Source: Acidobacteriota bacterium (GTDB lineage: Bacteria > Acidobacteriota > Vicinamibacteria > Vicinamibacterales > UBA823). Taken from it: a DNA stretch of 8,431 nucleotides. Of this stretch, positions 1 through 6,555 are shown in pieces. Under the pieces are notes generated by a model. The model made no database searches. It was not told where the DNA came from and worked only from the letters and a program-made list of their open reading frames with translations. The stretch's first letter is position 1, and each line of letters starts with the position of its first letter. The translations under genes and the position numbers were made by a program. Location: contig DODG01000300.1 in NCBI GenBank assembly GCA_003509065.1, positions 1 to 8,431 on the forward strand, read 5' to 3'.

Positions 1-2
1 TT

Positions 3-590
3 GTTCGCGTCAGTCTGCGAACTATCGTTATGGATGTTCCGCCTCAGGATGTGATTACCAAAGATAACGTGTCTGTGAAAGTCAACGCTGTAGTTTATTT
101 TCGAGTCATGGAACCTGCGCGGGCTATCGTGGAAGTTGAAAATTATCATTACGCAACATCGCAGTTGGCCCAGACGACACTGCGCAGTGTTCTCGGGCAG
201 GTAGAACTTGATGGATTGCTTTCTGAACGCGAGCAACTTAACCAAAACCTGCAACAGATTCTAGATCAGCATACAGATCCTTGGGGTATTAAGGTGTCGG
301 CTGTTGAAGTAAAGCATGTTGATCTACCACCTGACATGCAACGCGCCATGGCTAGACAGGCAGAGGCTGAGCGCGAGAAACGTGCTAAAATCATACACGC
401 TGATGGTGAGTATAGCGCCTCAGAAAAGCTATCACAGGCAGCACGTGTTATCTCCACGGAACCGGCCGCTATTACTTTGCGATATCTTCAAACACTTACT
501 GAGATAGCTTCTGAAAAGAATTCGACAGTGGTGTTTCCGATTCCCATCGACTTAATGCATTTACTCAGCCCGAAAAAGGATGATAAATAA
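3..590 (+). CDS. SPFH/band 7 (slipin/stomatin-like) membrane protein, 5'-truncated
   Basis: This is the C-terminal part of an SPFH-domain protein of the slipin/stomatin family, membrane-anchored scaffolds thought to organise lipid microdomains and membrane-protease partners. The frame is open to the left edge and reads V-R-V-S-L-R-T-I-V before the first internal ATG at 30. That prefix belongs to the SPFH domain, so the ATG at 30 is not the true start. Family hallmarks are the [13 protein letters not shown] stretch, the VNAVVYFRV strand, the [18 protein letters not shown] helix region and the [27 protein letters not shown] segment, which leads into a charged, alanine/glutamate-rich coiled coil. 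The C-terminus holds the typical [11 protein letters not shown] and a short Pro/Ile-rich strand (TVVFPIP). Only about 195 residues are visible; the N-terminal membrane hairpin is off the window. An NfeD-type partner often lies beside such genes but cannot be seen here. The SPOR gene follows 18 bases downstream, probably in the same operon. The family is secure; the exact partner and role are not known. Confidence 0.93.
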   Translation, partial: VRVSLRTIVMDVPPQDVITKDNVSVKVNAVVYFRVMEPARAIVEVENYHYATSQLAQTTLRSVLGQVELDGLLSEREQLNQNLQQILDQHTDPWGIKVSAVEVKHVDLPPDMQRAMARQAEAEREKRAKIIHADGEYSASEKLSQAARVISTEPAAITLRYLQTLTEIASEKNSTVVFPIPIDLMHLLSPKKDDK

Positions 591-595
591 TCGTC

Positions 596-600
596 AGGAA
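596..600 (+). promoter_or_regulatory. Ribosome binding site of the SPOR-domain gene
   Basis: AGGAA lies 8 bases ahead of the ATG at 609, within the 18-base gap after the SPFH stop codon. It supports the chosen start and co-transcription with the upstream gene. Confidence 0.6.
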
Positions 601-608
601 CGGTTTCT

Positions 609-1235
609 ATGTCGGACGATGGAATTCACGAAATCTCACTGACCGGTAAGATACTCGTTTTTATTTTTATGGCGACGACCGTTCTTTTGGTCGTTACTTT
701 TCTTTTGGGTGTCCTGGTTGGGCGTGGTGCACGGGACTTGCAAGGCTTGAACCCAAAAGTGCTAACTTCCGATGTCGTGGAAGAGGACCTTGTCGACCAA
801 TTTGAGATGGCTCCTGAGGTTGTTTTGCCTGAAGATGAGACCGTGCAGATGGGCGATTTGAGCTACCCTGGACGTCTTACGAGTCCAGACGTGATGCAGG
901 AATCTGTGAATCCAGATTCCGGTCTGATTGAGGAAGTGCTGCCAAGTGAAGTCGAGTCAATCATTACTGAGCAGACACCTCTTGCAGGCTCATCCTTGGA
1001 ATCAGTAAAAGTTGGATTTACAGTCCAAGTTACGGCGGTACGTAGTCGTGAAGATGCTGAAGCCATGCTGGAACAATTGTTAAGTGACGATTATCCAGCG
1101 TACTTACTTGAACCTAATGCGCCTGCGGAGCTTTATCGTGTGCGAGTCGGTCAATATCAAGATCAGAAAGAAGCAGACGATATGCAGCGGCGTCTTGAAG
1201 AAGCACAATTCCCAGCTTGGATTACTCGCTATTAA
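609..1235 (+). CDS. SPOR-domain membrane protein
   Basis: A 208-residue bitopic inner-membrane protein. A short cytoplasmic N-terminus is followed by one hydrophobic helix at about residues 14-37 (KILVFIFMATTVLLVV onward to LGVLVGRG). An acidic, Pro/Ser/Glu-rich linker spans about 41-132 and a C-terminal SPOR domain about 134-206. The SPOR repeat shows as GFTVQVTAVRSREDAEAMLEQL followed by LYRVRVGQYQDQKEADDMQRRLE, with the usual F/YxVQV and YRVRVG strands around two helices. SPOR domains bind denuded glycan strands of septal peptidoglycan, so a periplasmic role at the cell wall or division site is the family expectation. The overall plan (short N-terminus, one TM, disordered linker, SPOR) resembles FtsN/DedD-type proteins, but sequence outside the SPOR domain is too divergent to assign either name. 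The ATG at 609 has an AGGAA eight bases upstream. Neighbouring lnt and PBP1A genes fit an envelope role. Confidence 0.88.
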   Translation: MSDDGIHEISLTGKILVFIFMATTVLLVVTFLLGVLVGRGARDLQGLNPKVLTSDVVEEDLVDQFEMAPEVVLPEDETVQMGDLSYPGRLTSPDVMQESVNPDSGLIEEVLPSEVESIITEQTPLAGSSLESVKVGFTVQVTAVRSREDAEAMLEQLLSDDYPAYLLEPNAPAELYRVRVGQYQDQKEADDMQRRLEEAQFPAWITRY

Positions 1236-1369
1236 GCTGCTGGCGAAACGTGCCTTCATTAAATCCGGTGAAGTATGCGTCTGACAGCGCTTCTCGTAAC
1301 TCCACACACTGGTGCAATACTTCATTGTGATATCACATTAAACTCTTGTTTCTTAGTCCGGGTTTAGCA
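1236..1369 (+). other. Intergenic gap between the SPOR gene and lnt, with a 12-base palindrome
   Basis: This 134-base gap interrupts an otherwise tightly packed run of genes. It contains a perfect 12-base palindrome, TGTGATATCACA, at 1326-1337. It also contains a 30-codon open frame at 1275-1367 that starts with ATG, lacks a well-spaced ribosome binding site and ends two bases before the ATG at 1370 used for lnt. I see no clear -35/-10 promoter pair, no GC-rich hairpin with a T-run, and no RNA gene. The gap may hold an internal promoter or operator for lnt-prfB, but that is inference. Confidence 0.45.
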
Positions 1370-2965
1370 ATGTATATTCGTGACGGCTCACTCGCTCTTC
1401 TTTCTGGCGTATTGCTTTCGTTAAGTTTCCCAAAGTTCGGCCATTCTGTAATCGCATGGGTTTCTCTAGCACCGCTCTTGCTGGTTTTAAGTGGTCGGCT
1501 CGGTTCTATCGAAAGGCTTAGTAGTAAATCCCAATCAGTAATATCAAGCTCGCCTGATACGGGTTGGGCGTGCGCGCTAGGCTTATTGACAGGTTTTGGT
1601 TACTTCACCGGCACTCTGTACTGGATCACCGGTGTGATGGTGACCTACGGCGGTCTTAGCTTATGGCAGGGTATTGCGGTAAATGGACTCCTTGTTGCCG
1701 GCCTTTCTGTTTTTCCATTGTTATTTACACTGACCGTCGCCTTATTGAGTTCTCGTTTAGGTTGGTTGCGGTTGATAGTGATTCCTTCTGTTTGGGTGGC
1801 AACCGAACTCGCACGTACACATGTACTTGGCGGATTTCCATGGGCATTATTGGGGTACTCACAAGTTAACGTGCTGCCTGTTGTTCAGATAGCAAGTGTG
1901 GTTGGAGTTTATGGTGTTTCGTGGCTTGTAGTCATGATCAACGTTGCGCTGGTCGATTGTGTTCTGGTTCGTGGTCGCGAGAGGGCGATCAATGTTGGTT
2001 GTGCTGCACTGACTCTCATTCTAGTAGTGGTATGGGGCAGTTGGCGTCTCTCTGATAATAAGTTGACGCGAGAAGGCACGAGTATTCGTATCGGTATAGT
2101 GCAGGGCAACATTGCCCAGAAAGATAAGCAAATCCTTGGACTGCGTCAGTCGATCCTGGAAACCTACTTAACAGCAAGTCGGAAGGTTGCAGCAGAAGGC
2201 GCACGTTTAATCGTCTGGCCGGAATCGGCTACGCCATTTGTGTTTGAGGAAAATGTAGCCGGAAGCGAGATGGTACGCAAGTTGGCGATCGAAGCTAACG
2301 TCCATGTGCTTTTTGGAAGTGAAGAAGTTAAAAATGAACCAACCTTTCAATATTTCAATGCAGCCTTCTTGGTCAACCAGAATGGGAGGTCAGATGGGGT
2401 GTACCGCAAGATGCATTTGGTGCCATTTGGAGAGTACGTACCGTTTCGTCAGGTGTTGTTCTTTGCGGATAAACTGGTAGCAAGTGTTTCAGATTTTTCT
2501 GCAGGTACTACCCCTAGTACTTTCGTCGTGGATGGGCACCGCATGAGTACAGCGATTTGTTACGAAGTTGTTTATCCAGCCCTGATTCACCAGTTCATCG
2601 GAGAGGGTAGTGAACTTATAACTACCATCACAAATGACGCTTGGTTTGGCCGATCCTCAGCGCCGCACCAACATTTTGGACAAGCTGCCATGCGTGCAGT
2701 TGAGCAGGGCCGCTACTTGGTGCGGTCAGCGAACACTGGTATCAGTGGAATTGTAGATCCGTACGGTCGAGTGCTCGCCCAAACCGAACTGTTTACGCGT
2801 GATACAGTCGTAGGCGATGTGCGATGGCTTCAAGGTAAGACGATCTATGGTCGCACTGGCGATCTGTTTGCGTACTTATGTAGCTTATTGAGCATAGCTG
2901 GGTTGCTAGTTCTTGGCACAATGCGGCTGAGTCGGAAACCCTCTGTGGATAGGAGGACTTTGTAA
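1370..2965 (+). CDS. lnt: Apolipoprotein N-acyltransferase
   Basis: Lnt transfers an acyl chain from a phospholipid to the free amino group of the diacylglyceryl-cysteine of apolipoproteins, the last step of lipoprotein maturation in the inner membrane. From the ATG at 1370 the protein has 531 residues, close to the family norm of about 510-550. The N-terminal half holds several hydrophobic helices (LALLSGVLLSLSFPKFGH is the typical opening). The nitrilase-like periplasmic domain starts near residue 239 at IRIGIVQGNI. The catalytic triad is complete by comparison with E. coli Lnt: Glu285 in IVWPESATP, Lys347 in YRKMHLVPFGEYVPF and Cys397 in STAICYEVVYP. NDAWFG and HFGQAAMRAVEQGRYLVRSANTG are further family signatures, and a last hydrophobic helix (LLSIAGLLVLG) closes the protein. 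An in-frame TTG at 1346 would add eight residues; neither start has a good Shine-Dalgarno. I prefer the ATG. The stop overlaps the prfB start by one base. Confidence 0.96.
   Translation: MYIRDGSLALLSGVLLSLSFPKFGHSVIAWVSLAPLLLVLSGRLGSIERLSSKSQSVISSSPDTGWACALGLLTGFGYFTGTLYWITGVMVTYGGLSLWQGIAVNGLLVAGLSVFPLLFTLTVALLSSRLGWLRLIVIPSVWVATELARTHVLGGFPWALLGYSQVNVLPVVQIASVVGVYGVSWLVVMINVALVDCVLVRGRERAINVGCAALTLILVVVWGSWRLSDNKLTREGTSIRIGIVQGNIAQKDKQILGLRQSILETYLTASRKVAAEGARLIVWPESATPFVFEENVAGSEMVRKLAIEANVHVLFGSEEVKNEPTFQYFNAAFLVNQNGRSDGVYRKMHLVPFGEYVPFRQVLFFADKLVASVSDFSAGTTPSTFVVDGHRMSTAICYEVVYPALIHQFIGEGSELITTITNDAWFGRSSAPHQHFGQAAMRAVEQGRYLVRSANTGISGIVDPYGRVLAQTELFTRDTVVGDVRWLQGKTIYGRTGDLFAYLCSLLSIAGLLVLGTMRLSRKPSVDRRTL
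2951..2957 (+). promoter_or_regulatory. Strong ribosome binding site of prfB inside the 3' end of lnt
   Basis: AGGAGGA ends 7 bases before the ATG at 2965-2967. It fixes the prfB start at 2965 rather than at the out-of-frame ATG at 2972. The lnt stop TAA (2963-2965) shares its last base with this start codon, the arrangement typical of translational coupling. Confidence 0.85.
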
Positions 2966-4087
2966 TGATTCGTGATGAGCAAGTCAGACGCTGTCAGGAG
3001 CTTATTAAGCGGGCCACTGATTTATGGGGCTATCTTTGACGCACTCGGACCTGCGAAGGAGTTAGCCAAGGTTGAGAGTCAAGCTGCTGCGCCAGATTTC
3101 TGGAAGGATCAAGAGGTTGCGCAGCAGGTGCTTCAACGCAGGCGACGCTTAGAGGACGACTGCGCGCTAATCCAATCCCTACGTCAACGAGCTGAAGATC
3201 TGACGGTTTTTCTTGAATGGGCAGCCCAAGGTGAAGACGTTGATGACGACTTGGCTCGTGCTCTTAATGATTTGACGGTGCAAGTCGACGCGGCTGAGAT
3301 CAAGCAAATGCTCGGTGGCGCGCACGATCGTAAAAACGCGATCGTCACGATTCATCCAGGGGCAGGGGGCACTGAGTCCCAAGATTGGGCTGAGATGCTT
3401 CTGCGAATGTATTTGCGTTGGGCTGAACGGCGTGGTTTCAAGCGTGAAGTAATTGACCTCCAACCAGGCGACGAGGCAGGAATCAAGAGCGCGACTTTGA
3501 CCATTGCCGGCGATTATGCCTATGGATTGATGTTAGCCGAAGCTGGTGTGCACCGGTTAGTTCGGATATCCCCATACGATCAAGCCGCACGGCGCCATAC
3601 TTCATTTGCTTCGGTATTTGTCTGGCCGGAATTACCTGACGACATTGAGCTCGACATCGAAGATAAAGATCTGAGAATCGATACTTACCGGTCAAGCGGG
3701 GCCGGTGGTCAACATGTTAATGTTACGGATTCAGCAGTCCGGATTACACATCTACCGACTAATATTGTTGTTTCCTGCCAGAACGAAAGATCGCAGCATC
3801 GCAATCGTGATTCGGCCATGAAAGTATTACGGTCTCGTCTTTATGATTTGAAGTTAAAAGAGCAGCAAGATCGTCTTGAAGAAATCGGAGGCGAAAAACG
3901 AGATATTTCCTTTGGGAGTCAGATTCGAAGCTATGTATTACATCCCTATCGCCTTGTGAAAGATCACAGAACAAAAGAGGATGTGGGTAATGTGGACCGC
4001 GTATTAGATGGTGATATTGACGGCCTAATCAAGGTCTATTTAATGAAAAAATCCACCGGAACCCTCAGCCGGGCGGGTGACGACTAG
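2965..4087 (+). CDS. prfB: Peptide chain release factor 2, expressed by programmed +1 frameshift
   Basis: RF2 recognises UAA and UGA stop codons and triggers peptidyl-tRNA hydrolysis on the ribosome. Translation starts at 2965 and reads 24 codons (MIRDEQVRRCQEL, then IKRATDLWGYL) to an in-frame TGA at 3037-3039. A +1 shift at CTT-T continues with GAC at 3038 (DALGPAKELAK) to the stop at 4085-4087, giving 373 residues, the usual RF2 size. Counting the fused product, the peptidyl-transferase motif GGQ is at 247-249 in SSGAGGQHVNVTDSAVR. The stop-codon recognition tripeptide is at 202-204 in VRISPYDQAARRHTSF, reading SPY where E. coli has SPF. HPGAGGTESQDWAEML is the conserved domain-2 signature. 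GGQ followed by a C-terminal KDHRT..DVGNVDRVLDGDID stretch is standard. An uninterrupted reading of the +1 frame from the ATG at 2972 gives a wrong N-terminus. The gene is coupled to lnt (TAATG overlap). RF2 level is expected to control its own frameshifting. Confidence 0.97.
3025..3040 (+). promoter_or_regulatory. prfB programmed +1 frameshift site
   Basis: The site reads TGGGGC-TAT-CTT-TGA-C. CTT (3034-3036) is the slippery Leu codon, TGA (3037-3039) the zero-frame stop and the following C (3040) the poor termination context. A Shine-Dalgarno-like GGGG at 3026-3029 sits just upstream, as in the classic RF2 autoregulatory site. When RF2 is scarce, slow reading of UGA lets the ribosome slip to UUU and continue as Asp. 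Compared with the E. coli AGGGGG-TAT-CTT-TGA-C, as I recall it, the TATCTTTGAC part is identical. The internal Shine-Dalgarno has lost its outer bases, leaving four G residues, and the affected codon gives Trp (TGG) in place of Arg (AGG). Confidence 0.95.
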
Positions 4088-4102
4088 CCTTGTAAACAAC
4101 AT
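4088..4102. other. 15-base convergent junction of prfB and the PBP1A gene
   Basis: The two stop codons face each other across 15 bases. The only secondary structure is a weak inverted repeat, CAACA/TGTTG with a 5-base loop, at 4097-4111, which runs into the PBP1A 3' end and has no GC-rich stem or T-run. No convincing intrinsic terminator is visible for either gene, so transcripts may end by another mechanism or overlap. Confidence 0.4.
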
Positions 4103-6358
4103 CTACTGTTGAAAATTAATGCCGGGCTCGGTTCCAGAAATGAAGGCCTCATGAATTGCGTCTGGCGATGATGGCGCTACGATGTTTCCCGTCATTCGGT
4201 CGACTGAAAGAAAAACAATATTCGAAGGCGTTCGGAAGGTAGGTGAATCTGCTCTCTCGCCGATATGGGTTCGCATGAACTCTATCCAGATAGGTAGAGC
4301 TGCTCGTGCCCCCTCCTCGCCGTCACCAAGGGTTCGCTTTTCATCATGTCCAACCCAGACGCCAACGGTAATTTCGGGGTCGAAGCCGACAAACCAAGCG
4401 TCTGTATATTCATCAACGGTGCCAGTCTTGCCGGCTAAAGGCCAAGGGATACCCGCGGCCTGTTGGCCCGTGCCTCTTTCAACGACACCACGCAGAAGAC
4501 TCGTCATGATATACGCGGTGTCCGCCGGCAGCGAGTCGTATGACATCGGTCTATTCTCTTCAAGGAGGTTACCAGCACGATCTGTGATGCGGAGGATCTC
4601 ATACGGTTCAAGACGCACCCCAAGGTTAGGAAATATGCTGTATGCACTGGTGATCTCTAGCAATGTTGCTTCTCCAGCACCTAATGCAATGGAAAGGAAA
4701 GAAGGGATCTCTGATGTGAAACCAAACCGCGTCGCGTAATCTGCAACCAGTTGAGGTCCGAGATCGGCAATAACTTGGACAGCAGGGACATTACGAGACT
4801 TCTCGAGTGCATAGCGGAGTGTCACGGGACCGATAAACTCTTTATCGTAGTTTTCCGGTGAGTATTCAGGTTGGTCAGGCCCGGCTGAGAGGCTGACCGG
4901 TTCATCCATAATGATTGACGTTGGCGTGTAACCACGGTCGATCGCAGTGGCGTACAGAATCGCCTTAAAGAGTGATCCTAATTGGCGCGACGCTTGGACC
5001 GTCCGATTAAACTTACTGCGTTCAAAGTCGTAACCGCCCACCATTGCCAGGATCTGTCCAGTGCGATTATCGATGGCCAATAACGCTCCTTCGGCTATCG
5101 GTTCCTGGTCGAGTGTAGCGGTCAGTGTTTGGCGGCTCTCGTCAATAGACGTGACTTGAACAAGAATTAAATCACCAACGTTCAGTAGCTGATTTGCATC
5201 TTGGCGCCGTGTCCAGCGAAAACCTTCTCGTTCGATTGTCCCTTGATACTTTCCCGACCGCATACCTACATTATTGGCGTTAACTACTGTCACAACCGCC
5301 GGGATGCGATCGCCAGTAGCGATCGGCTGATGCCATCTGGCGTGGTCGACCTCGTCAAGGGCGATTTCTTCCTTGGTGAGATTCCGTGTGGGCTTCCTGA
5401 AGCCTCGGCGCTTATCCAATCGGTGGAGACCGTTGGTTACAGCACGGTTCGCAGCCATTTGCAGCTCGACATTTAGAGATGTGTGAACCGAAAGCCCCTC
5501 TTCGTAGAGTTGTTCGACACCGTAGTTTGCTTCGAGGTGTTGGCGCACTTCTTCGACGAAGTAAGGTGCAATCGATTTTTCACGTCTTCGATCTAATACG
5601 CTAATTGGCTTGGCCCGGGCTGTGACAGCTTCTTCAGCGGAGATAAACCCTTCATTTTCCATTCGGCCGAGTGCGTAATTGCGTCGTTGTATCGCACGTT
5701 CAATATTAACGAAAGGGCTTTGCCTTGCGGGTGCTTGGATTATTCCGGCCAGTAGTGCTGCTTCCTCTAATTTAAGATCTGTAGCTGATTTGTTGAAGTA
5801 CATACGTGAGGCTGCCTCGACACCGTATGCTCCATGACCAAAAAGGATTTGGTTGCAGTAAAGGGTCAAGATTTCTGTTTTCGTATACCGTTTCTCAATT
5901 TGGAAGGACAGAAGGAGTTCTTTGACCTTGCGCGTCAGAGTCTTCTCCTGTGTAAGAAATAAGTTTCGGGCAAGCTGTTGCGTAAGAGTGCTGGCGCCGG
6001 CCAGTTCACCGCGAACAACGTCTCGCATAATCGTTATGGCCAGTCGGGAGATACTCAATCCGACGTGACTGTAAAATCCCGCATCTTCCGCGGCAATTAT
6101 CGCGTCACGTAAATAAGGGGAGATGTCTTCGTAATCGATTACGACGCGTCGCTGCGTAGCGAATTCTCCAATGGTTTCACCATTTCGAGCATAAACGCGA
6201 GTGATGGTATTGGGTGCGTAGTCGTCAAGAGCGGAGATTTGTGGCAAGTCACCAGCAAAGGTAAAGAGCACCCCGGTGGTGGTGCCAAGGATTGCCATAG
6301 CGACAAAACTGGCGATAAGACCGGCCTGACGAGCAATTCTAAATACGTATCGTGCCAA
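4103..6358 (-). CDS. Class A penicillin-binding protein (PBP1A-type bifunctional peptidoglycan synthase)
   Basis: A 751-residue inner-membrane protein that polymerises lipid II into glycan strands and cross-links the stem peptides in the periplasm. A short basic N-terminus precedes one TM helix (about 12-36). The GT51 glycosyltransferase domain (about 55-230) has catalytic Glu91 in AAEDAGFYSH, GASTLTQQLARNLF at 121-134 and the second Glu147 in KVKELLL. An OB-fold insert (about 320-420, ending LLNVGDLILVQVTSID) marks the PBP1A group. The transpeptidase domain carries SxxK as Ser462-Leu-Phe-Lys465 in SRQLGSLFK, SxN as SRN at 521-523 and KTGT at 644-647. All catalytic motifs are present, so it should be active. 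The start is a TTG at 6358-6356, preceded by TAGGAG at 11 bases; the next in-frame ATG would cut the TM helix. It diverges from dnaK and converges with prfB, so it is probably monocistronic. mrcA or ponA would be the usual names but orthology is unproven. Confidence 0.95.
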   Translation of the reverse strand: MARYVFRIARQAGLIASFVAMAILGTTTGVLFTFAGDLPQISALDDYAPNTITRVYARNGETIGEFATQRRVVIDYEDISPYLRDAIIAAEDAGFYSHVGLSISRLAITIMRDVVRGELAGASTLTQQLARNLFLTQEKTLTRKVKELLLSFQIEKRYTKTEILTLYCNQILFGHGAYGVEAASRMYFNKSATDLKLEEAALLAGIIQAPARQSPFVNIERAIQRRNYALGRMENEGFISAEEAVTARAKPISVLDRRREKSIAPYFVEEVRQHLEANYGVEQLYEEGLSVHTSLNVELQMAANRAVTNGLHRLDKRRGFRKPTRNLTKEEIALDEVDHARWHQPIATGDRIPAVVTVVNANNVGMRSGKYQGTIEREGFRWTRRQDANQLLNVGDLILVQVTSIDESRQTLTATLDQEPIAEGALLAIDNRTGQILAMVGGYDFERSKFNRTVQASRQLGSLFKAILYATAIDRGYTPTSIIMDEPVSLSAGPDQPEYSPENYDKEFIGPVTLRYALEKSRNVPAVQVIADLGPQLVADYATRFGFTSEIPSFLSIALGAGEATLLEITSAYSIFPNLGVRLEPYEILRITDRAGNLLEENRPMSYDSLPADTAYIMTSLLRGVVERGTGQQAAGIPWPLAGKTGTVDEYTDAWFVGFDPEITVGVWVGHDEKRTLGDGEEGARAALPIWIEFMRTHIGERADSPTFRTPSNIVFLSVDRMTGNIVAPSSPDAIHEAFISGTEPGINFQQ

Positions 6359-6391
6359 GGCTGGTTCAACTCCTAATAAAACAAGAACATC

Positions 6392-6400
6392 ATTATAACA
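6392..6400 (-). promoter_or_regulatory. Candidate extended -10 promoter of the PBP1A gene
   Basis: Reading the minus strand, TGTTATAAT spans 6400 to 6392: a perfect TATAAT with the TGn extension. No good -35 lies 16-18 bases upstream (AATATG at 17), consistent with an extended -10 promoter. The start point would be near 6385, leaving a leader of about 27 bases that includes the TAGGAG ribosome binding site. Confidence 0.55.
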
Positions 6401-6458
6401 CGCAACCTCAAATCCATATTTAATAGAGGGTTAGGGCTGTTTAGTTTATAAATGTAAT

Positions 6459-6472
6459 TATTGATATCAATA
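6459..6472. repeat. 14-base perfect palindrome upstream of dnaK
   Basis: TATTGATATCAATA reads identically on both strands and lies 13 bases upstream of the dnaK -35 box and about 62 bases from the PBP1A -10. Its position between two divergent promoters makes an operator for a dimeric regulator plausible, but in AT-rich DNA such palindromes also occur by chance. Confidence 0.45.
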
Positions 6473-6505
6473 CACTCATAAATACTTGACATATTTACAC
6501 TCATA
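6471..6505 (+). repeat. Pair of 10-base direct repeats around the dnaK -35 box
   Basis: TACACTCATA occurs exactly at 6471-6480 and 6496-6505. The copies are 25 bases apart start to start; one lies upstream of the TTGACA box and the other fills most of the spacer between -35 and -10. A protein binding both would occlude the promoter. The CACTC core recalls a CIRCE half-site, but the flanking bases and the inverted arrangement of CIRCE are absent. Confidence 0.5.
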
Positions 6506-6514
6506 TTCTATATT
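6486..6514 (+). promoter_or_regulatory. Housekeeping-type promoter of dnaK
   Basis: TTGACA at 6486-6491 is followed, after exactly 17 bases, by TATATT at 6509-6514. This is a near-consensus sigma-70 promoter with a start point expected near 6521 and a leader of about 80 bases before the dnaK ATG. The -35 context CTTGAC overlaps the sigma-32 consensus start, but no CCCCAT-like -10 follows. Confidence 0.72.
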
Positions 6515-6555
6515 TGTATAGATACGATTGAACTTAATTTTATAAGGCTATATAG

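Noticed and set aside
30..590. SPFH protein starting at the internal ATG at 30
   Set aside because: The frame continues upstream to the window edge with SPFH-like residues (VRVSLRTIV), so the gene is truncated by the window rather than starting there.
1326..1337. CRP-type site TGTGATATCACA
   Set aside because: The half-sites match TGTGA/TCACA, but CRP sites have a 6-base spacer and here it is 2 bases. It is kept only as an unassigned palindrome.
2972..3039. prfB as a plain ORF from 2972, or as a frameshifted pseudogene
   Set aside because: The strong ribosome binding site points to 2965, and the TGA sits exactly in the known RF2 slippery context. This is programmed recoding, not damage.
4097..4111. 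Intrinsic terminator between prfB and the PBP1A gene
   Set aside because: The stem is five base pairs, AT-rich, and lacks a following T-run on either strand.
4182..4739. 185-codon plus-strand open frame
   Set aside because: It lies wholly within the PBP1A gene on the opposite strand, which has all catalytic motifs. The frame has no recognisable domain.
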